NCBI GenBank assembly: GCA_964457585.1
Contig: CAYWFU010000062.1
Coordinates: 1-18,629, forward strand
DNA from: CAYWFU01 sp964457585
Lineage (GTDB): Bacteria > JACRDZ01
Reading direction: 5' to 3'
DNA: 18,629 nt
The notes beneath the pieces are model-generated. The model was given only the letters and a program-made list of their open reading frames with translations, had not been told where the DNA came from and ran no database searches. Positions 15,282 through 18,629 of the stretch are shown here, in pieces. The translations under genes were made by a program, and so were the position numbers. How positions within the stretch are numbered: position 1 is the first letter of the stretch; each line of letters begins with the position of its first letter.

Positions 15282-15340
15282 ACTATTTATACCATAGCAT
15301 AAAAAAGTCTTGACAAATTTATGCTATGGTATAAAATAGT
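15282..15340. promoter_or_regulatory. Long inverted repeat around the ATPase promoter
   Basis: The 22-base arm at 15282-15303 matches the reverse complement of 15318-15340 with a single one-base insertion (core ATACCATAGCATAAA). The 14-base centre contains TTGACA (15310-15315). TAAAAT (15332-15337) in the right arm completes the promoter with spacing 16. Transcription would start at about 15344, so the repeat acts in DNA rather than in the mRNA and looks like an operator. Confidence 0.65.
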
Positions 15341-15344
15341 CCTC

Positions 15345-16586
15345 ATGAAAAGAACACAATCGCTTTACATATTTGATCCTGAAATTAATTCTGAAAAAAT
15401 GATATTTTTGTTTGGTCCTCGACAGGTTGGAAAAACAACATTTGTTAAAAATACATTAAAAGAACTTAATGAGGAATTTTTATATTTTAATTGGGACGAT
15501 CCTTTTGTAAAAAAGGAGTATTTGCAAAATCCTCATTTTTTAAAAACATATCTTGCTAAATCTAATAGAAAACGACCTTTTGTTGTTTTTGATGAGATCC
15601 ATAAGCATAAAAATTGGAAAAATATTTTAAAAGGGTTGCATGATATACACCAGGATGAAGCTCAGTTTATTGTTACAGGGAGCGCAAGACTTGATTATTT
15701 TAGACAATCAGGAGATAGTTTGGTAGGAAGATATTTTTCTTATCGCATGCTTCCTATCGGATTGGCTGAAGCAGCTAATAATTTTGATTTTATTTTGAAC
15801 GATGATAAATTTTTGGCTTATCCTGATAAAAATAAATTTCTTTCCAAAATACAAAAAATTGATGAAAAAATATTTAAACCTGCTTTTGAAAGATTAATGG
15901 AATTCGGAGGCTTCCCAGAACCATTTATCAAGAATAAAAAGACTTTTTCAATTAAATGGAGAAGAGATTATAAATCTCTTTTAATTTATGAAGATTTAAG
16001 AGATTTAACTCGTATTCATGATATTAAAGGAATTGAACAGCTTTTATTGCTTTTGCCTGAAAGGGTCAGTTCCACATTAAGCATTAATTCAATTAAGGAT
16101 ATCTTACAGGTTAATCATAAAACAGTTTCAAACTGGTTAGATGCTTTAAAAAAAATTTATTTGATATTTTCAATAAAACCATGGTCAAAGAGTATTTCAA
16201 AAGCTATTAAAAAAGAAGAAAAAGTATATTTTTTTGATTGGACAATGATTGATGATGAAGGAGCGCAGTTCGAAAATTCTACTGCAGTATTTCTTTTACG
16301 CTTAATTTCACGTTGGAATGAATTGGGATTAGGAGATTTCGAATTGAGGTATTTAAGAAATAAGCAAGGGCAGGAAGTAGATTTTGTAATCATAAAAAAT
16401 CAGAAACCATTTGCTTTATTTGAATCAAAAAGGGGTGATACAAATATTTCAAAATCAGGGATCTATTTTAGTGAAATATTACAAATTCCGTATTATCAAT
16501 TAGTACGGAATCAGGATATCGTTGAAGCTTATCCTAAAAACAGATATATTATATCTGCCTGGAGGTTTTTGGGAATGCTGGGATAG
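15345..16586 (+). CDS. AAA-type ATPase with DUF4143 domain
   Basis: A 413-residue member of the AAA_14/DUF4143 family, P-loop ATPases common in archaea and anaerobes whose cellular role is not established. Walker A is GPRQVGKT (24-31), Walker B VVFDE (80-84), sensor-like TGSAR (111-115), followed by GRYFSYRMLPIGLAEA. A winged-helix-like stretch (SINSIKDILQVNHKTVSNWLDAL) links to a C-terminal domain with EVDFVI and FESKRG, a pattern recalling PD-(D/E)xK nuclease folds. The ATG at 15345 is chosen because the earlier in-frame ATG (15321) lies within the promoter and inverted repeat. No ribosome-binding site precedes it, so the transcript is probably leaderless. It is divergent from the antitoxin-relE pair. 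Confidence 0.88.
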   Translation: MKRTQSLYIFDPEINSEKMIFLFGPRQVGKTTFVKNTLKELNEEFLYFNWDDPFVKKEYLQNPHFLKTYLAKSNRKRPFVVFDEIHKHKNWKNILKGLHDIHQDEAQFIVTGSARLDYFRQSGDSLVGRYFSYRMLPIGLAEAANNFDFILNDDKFLAYPDKNKFLSKIQKIDEKIFKPAFERLMEFGGFPEPFIKNKKTFSIKWRRDYKSLLIYEDLRDLTRIHDIKGIEQLLLLLPERVSSTLSINSIKDILQVNHKTVSNWLDALKKIYLIFSIKPWSKSISKAIKKEEKVYFFDWTMIDDEGAQFENSTAVFLLRLISRWNELGLGDFELRYLRNKQGQEVDFVIIKNQKPFALFESKRGDTNISKSGIYFSEILQIPYYQLVRNQDIVEAYPKNRYIISAWRFLGMLG

Positions 16587-16602
16587 ATATTTGGGGAAAA
16601 CA

Positions 16603-16944
16603 ATGAAAATCATAAAAGATAAAATTGCACTTTGTGAATTAAAAGATATGGCCGCTAAAAGTTTTGGTAATTTTGTTAAAGCTGTTGTTGATGTTACAAA
16701 TGGTTTTATGGCAGTTGATGCCGACCTTCATTCTGATGAAGAGGCATTACTTTTAGAAAATGGTTCGGAACAAAAAAATCTCTGGGGTATTAATTTATAT
16801 CCTGAAATTGAAGGAGAGGATTTTATTGAATTTGATTCAATGATTAATCTTCGTCCTTCTCAAAAAAACCGTAGCAGGGGTATAGATGACCCGGAAATTA
16901 GAGAAAAGATAAAAAATATAGTCAATAATTTGGTGGTAAAATGA
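16603..16944 (+). CDS. DUF5674-family protein
   Basis: A 113-residue protein matching the DUF5674 family as I recall it: MKIIKDKIALCELKDMA, FGNFVKAVVDVTNGFMAVDADLHSDEEALLLENGS, LWGINLYPE, EFDSMINLRPSQKNRSRGIDDPEIREKI. The invariant-looking acidic and polar residues (D30, D39, H43, D45, E46, E47, N53, N64, D78, N82, R84, R90, R92) suggest an enzymatic or nucleic-acid role, but none is established. The start at 16603 follows GGGGAAAA; an in-frame upstream ATG at 16522 would read through the end of the ATPase gene and is rejected. It begins 16 bases after the ATPase stop and its stop overlaps the next gene (ATGA), indicating a two-gene unit. Confidence 0.8.
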   Translation: MKIIKDKIALCELKDMAAKSFGNFVKAVVDVTNGFMAVDADLHSDEEALLLENGSEQKNLWGINLYPEIEGEDFIEFDSMINLRPSQKNRSRGIDDPEIREKIKNIVNNLVVK

Positions 16945-17273
16945 ATTATCAGCACAAATATCTGGCAGATGGCAGATGGTTTGAAATTCCATTCACAGCT
17001 CAAATGGCTAATATCGGAAGCGAAGTGATTAGAAGTATTAATTGGAAAAACAAAAAAAATCCTGAATATAGTCAAAAAGCTTTCGAAAGAGCATTGGAAC
17101 TTCTATCCTTAACTATTTCTGATATAAAAAACAAAAAACGCCTCAGAGAATTAACTCGCCTTTATGAAGTATTGGTTGATTATTTTGCTTTTGATAATGA
17201 ATATAAATCAACCGATCAATTGTGGCAAAACTACTTTCTTGCCTTTAATTATAAGGCCAGATTAGGTCATTAA
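16941..17273 (+). CDS. Conserved hypothetical partner of DUF5674
   Basis: A 110-residue soluble, probably all-helical protein. YLADGRWFEIPFTAQMANIGSEVIRSINWK (7-36) and the later ALELLSLTISDIKNKKRLRELTRLYEVLVDYFAFDNEY (51-88) and LWQNYFLAFNYKARL (94-108) look like a widespread conserved family, but I know of no assigned function. Its ATG overlaps the DUF5674 stop by four bases, so the two are translationally coupled and probably work together. The position inside an island of toxin-antitoxin-like pairs invites the guess that this too is a paired module. No DNA-binding or nuclease motif was seen. Confidence 0.75.
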   Translation: MNYQHKYLADGRWFEIPFTAQMANIGSEVIRSINWKNKKNPEYSQKAFERALELLSLTISDIKNKKRLRELTRLYEVLVDYFAFDNEYKSTDQLWQNYFLAFNYKARLGH

Positions 17274-17469
17274 TATTAGAAATTAATGGGATGATTCCAA
17301 TATAATTGAAATTCCACTAAAAACTATTGATGAACCAAGATATTTAGTTGTTGGGAAAATATTAGAAAAATATTGGTCAAGTATTATCACTTATAGAAAT
17401 GATAAAATAAGAATTATTTCAGTTAGAAGATCCAGAAAAGAGGAGATTGATATATATGAAAGCACATGA
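17274..17469 (+). pseudogene. brnT: Degraded BrnT-type toxin gene
   Basis: The frame 17287-17469 reads WDDSNIIEIP, then DEPRYLVVGKI, YRNDKIRIISVRRSRKEEIDIYE and a stop. The latter part is the C-terminal half of a BrnT toxin (D-E-x-R-Y-x-x-x-G, then K-I-R-I-I-S-x-R). A TAA at 17284-17286 and the lack of a start block the N-terminus; E-I-N followed by W-D-D is recovered by a one-base shift, giving a BrnT-like beginning. The stretch between WDDSNI and DEPRYL is about 20-25 residues too short, so an internal deletion is likely. The end overlaps brnA by 14 bases, as in intact brnTA operons. Confidence 0.7.
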
Positions 17470-17680
17470 ACTTGATAAAAAATTTGATGAAGGTGAAGAT
17501 ATTTCTAAATACCTTGAAATATCGAAAGCAAAAAGGCCCGAACAGGAACAAAAGCGAGTAAATGTAGATTTCCCTTTATGGATGATTCATTTATTAGATA
17601 GAGAATCAAAGCGTTTAGGTGTTCCTCGTCAATCGATTATTAAAGTCTGGGTAGCGGAACGGCTTGAAAAGGCAATTTAA
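17456..17680 (+). CDS. brnA: BrnA/CopG-type ribbon-helix-helix antitoxin
   Basis: A 74-residue antitoxin. The N-terminal part (MKAHELDKKFDEGEDISKYLEISKAKRP) is the segment that wraps the toxin in this family. Residues 34-70 (RVNVDFPLWMIHLLDRESKRLGV then RQSIIKVWVAERL) form an RHH DNA-binding domain. The ATG at 17456 has AGGAG ten bases upstream; a TTG at 17447 is too close to that site. The open frame appears intact although its toxin gene directly upstream is broken, so it may be an orphan antitoxin that still binds DNA or neutralises a related toxin elsewhere. Confidence 0.85.
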   Translation: MKAHELDKKFDEGEDISKYLEISKAKRPEQEQKRVNVDFPLWMIHLLDRESKRLGVPRQSIIKVWVAERLEKAI

Positions 17681-17707
17681 AATTCAGAACTTGTAACTGT
17701 TAGACTC

Positions 17708-17826
17708 AGAAATTCCCCATCTTGATAAAAAATAAAAATTTAAAATTGTAGGGGCTTGATTTATCAAGCCCGTAAGCAGGTTCGATAAATCGAACCCCTA
17801 CAAAAAATCTTAGATGGGGAATTTCT
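17708..17826. repeat. MITE-like element with 15-bp perfect inverted ends
   Basis: AGAAATTCCCCATCT (17708-17722) is the exact reverse complement of 17812-17826. The enclosed 89 bases contain the palindrome pair at 17748-17801. No coding sequence is inside and no clear target duplication is visible at the ends. Confidence 0.65.
17748..17801. repeat. GTAG/CTAC palindrome pair, outward-footed variant
   Basis: GTAGGGGCTTGATTTATCAAG with CCC following (17748-17771), a GTAAGCAG spacer, then GTTCGATAAATCGAAC and CCCTAC (17780-17801). The stems GCTTGATTTATCAAGC and GTTCGATAAATCGAAC are perfect. Unlike the other pairs, the GTAG feet lie at the outer ends, where GTAGGGG and CCCCTAC also pair. Confidence 0.8.
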
Positions 17827-17932
17827 AAGCAATAAAGTACTTCTCTGACAAATTTGCTAATAGTATAACTAAAGTGTATTATCCCCTCATTATGTGTGTT
17901 ATCGTTATTTTCAAGGTACAAAAATTTGAAAC

Positions 17933-18105
17933 GCTCGATAAACTTGTACTCAACATTATCTGGAAGTGCCATGAATTGGCACAAATATAAATAATAAAAT
18001 ATTCCTATCAGAGACAGAAGATACCATGTGGCTGCCACAGGGTTCTTCATTAATTGAGTATCGAGCAACTACATTAAATTTTTGTAGTTGCCTGATTTAT
18101 CAGGC
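17933..18105. repeat. REP/BIME-like pair interrupted by about 91 bases
   Basis: The left half matches the 5088 copy (GCTCGATAA at 17933, CTCAACATTA, then TTAATTGAG and TATCGAGC ending at 18066) but contains extra sequence at about 17959-18049. The right half is normal: GTAGTT (18084-18089) and stem GCCTGATTTATCAGGC (18090-18105). The extra segment has its own small hairpins, GTGCCATGAATTGGCAC (17966-17982) and GTGGCTGCCAC (18028-18038). Confidence 0.75.
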
Positions 18106-18212
18106 TTAATTTAATAAAATAAATAGGTTAATTTATGAGTCTGAAATCTCAAGAAAGGGGGATTCAAATTTTGATATTTTATATTTAATTTAAAGTATAG
18201 GAAATTGAATAC

Positions 18213-18270
18213 GCCCAATGAATTGGGCAACTACAAACATATTGCATTGTAGTTGCCTGATTCATCAGGC
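18213..18270. repeat. REP/BIME-like pair upstream of the secreted-protein gene
   Basis: Stem GCCCAATGAATTGGGC (18213-18228) then AACTAC; GTAGTT (18249-18254) then stem GCCTGATTCATCAGGC (18255-18270). It ends four bases before the ribosome-binding site of the gene starting at 18287. It is an inverted relative of the copy at 9441-9498, with one hairpin exchanged. Confidence 0.85.
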
Positions 18271-18286
18271 TTATAGGAGACATTCT

Positions 18287-18629
18287 ATGAAAAAATATTT
18301 TGTTTTTTTAGTATCCTGCTTTTATTTTTTAATAATATTTAGTATTCAAACAATATATCCCCAGAATAGTAAAACCGAAATAATAAAAAATGCTATTGCT
18401 TCACAAAAAGGTTGTCCTAAAGAAGAGATACAAATAGCAAACACCGGTAAATCTCATTTCCCGCTTTTAAATAAAAAACTCACATGGGTTAAAGCAAAAA
18501 ATACACGAACATATGAAATATACAGCATTTCTCTTGATGAGAATGATAATGTTGCTGATGAAGAAGAATTAAGCAAAGAAGAAAATATTTTACATGAAAA
18601 AAAGTATGGTAAATTTTCAGAAGATTTAC
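18287..18629 (+). CDS. Secreted protein, N-terminal part (runs off the window)
   Basis: At least 114 codons, open at the right edge. A signal peptide is evident: MKKYFVFLVSCFYFLIIFSI followed by QTIYPQNS. The mature part contains QKGCPKEEIQIAN, LTWVKAKNTRTYEIYSISLDENDNVADEEELSKEEN and HEKKYGKFSEDL. The stretch 'ISLDENDNVADEEEL...KYGK' recalls a domain found before the catalytic region in some large secreted subtilisin-like or adhesin-type proteins, but this is from memory and the rest of the gene is missing. AGGAG lies seven bases before the ATG, just after a palindromic repeat, and nothing else in the window appears co-transcribed with it. Confidence 0.75.
   Translation, partial: MKKYFVFLVSCFYFLIIFSIQTIYPQNSKTEIIKNAIASQKGCPKEEIQIANTGKSHFPLLNKKLTWVKAKNTRTYEIYSISLDENDNVADEEELSKEENILHEKKYGKFSEDL

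Larger units (their letters stand above)
17681..18286. other. Gene-free region made of interspersed palindromes
   Basis: About 600 bases with no credible gene. It holds, in order, a 119-base element with 15-bp inverted ends enclosing a GTAG...CTAC palindrome pair, an interrupted REP/BIME-like repeat with an extra 91 bases, an AT-rich stretch (18106-18212), and a complete REP/BIME-like pair just before the next gene. A 120-codon minus-strand open frame (17706-18068) runs through the repeats and is rejected. Confidence 0.75.

Noticed and set aside
15321..15344. Earlier ATG for the DUF4143 ATPase
   Set aside because: This ATG is inside the inverted repeat and upstream of the -10 box, so it would probably not be in the transcript.
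16522..16602. N-terminal extension of the DUF5674 gene
   Set aside because: It overlaps the end of the ATPase gene in another frame and adds residues unlike the family; the ATG at 16603 has a plausible ribosome-binding site.
17706..18068. Minus-strand open frame of 120 codons
   Set aside because: It runs through interspersed palindromes, has no family-like sequence and no ribosome-binding site; it is a product of the repeats.
9441..18270. Repeats as a CRISPR array
   Set aside because: Copies are dispersed between genes, are in both orientations, and lack regular spacers and any cas gene.

Overview
The window is AT-rich (roughly 30% G+C by eye) bacterial DNA. Genes for Kdo/LPS biogenesis (kdsC, an lptC-like lipoprotein, an lptA-like OstA protein) point to a diderm with lipopolysaccharide. 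mreB suggests a rod-like cell. The gene content, the atypical operon make-up and the dense palindromic repeats resemble genomes of little-cultivated phyla, but the phylum cannot be fixed from this window.

Layout. (1) 221-1084 (+): a stand-alone radical SAM/SPASM protein, convergent with the next operon. (2) 1076-6283 (-): one long operon read kdsC > lptC > lptA > M20 peptidase > two-TM protein > radical SAM/SPASM protein > thiE. It has short gaps or overlaps and a good promoter upstream of kdsC (TTGTGA-17-TATAAT). (3) 6401-10584 (+): housekeeping genes rsmB, a kinase-less PASTA membrane protein, rpe and mreB, ending in a probable hairpin terminator. (4) 10589-13807 (-): a hybrid sensor-like histidine kinase with a degenerate ATP-binding G1 box, followed by an HD-GYP response regulator, suggesting two-component control of cyclic di-GMP breakdown. 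(5) 13874-17680: an accessory island of small paired genes: a TumE-like pair, a RelE/RHH pair with its own operator-like promoter, an AAA/DUF4143 ATPase behind a long inverted-repeat operator, a DUF5674 gene overlapping a conserved partner, and a broken brnT beside an intact brnA. (6) 17681-18286: about 600 bases without a gene, built from interspersed palindromes. (7) 18287-end: the 5' part of a secreted protein gene.

The most striking non-genic signal is a family of modular palindromes scattered through the window (5088-5180, 9441-9498, 11676-11731, 17748-17801, 17933-18105, 18213-18270). Most units are hairpins attached to a GTAG tetranucleotide, usually paired in inverted orientation. The stem sequences differ between copies but stay perfectly paired by compensatory changes. 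This matches the architecture of REP/BIME elements mobilised by REP-associated tyrosine transposases, although no transposase is in the window. A second recurrent signal is three genes (221, 6401, 15345) whose -10 box ends only 7-8 bases before the start codon, with no Shine-Dalgarno sequence, suggesting leaderless transcripts.
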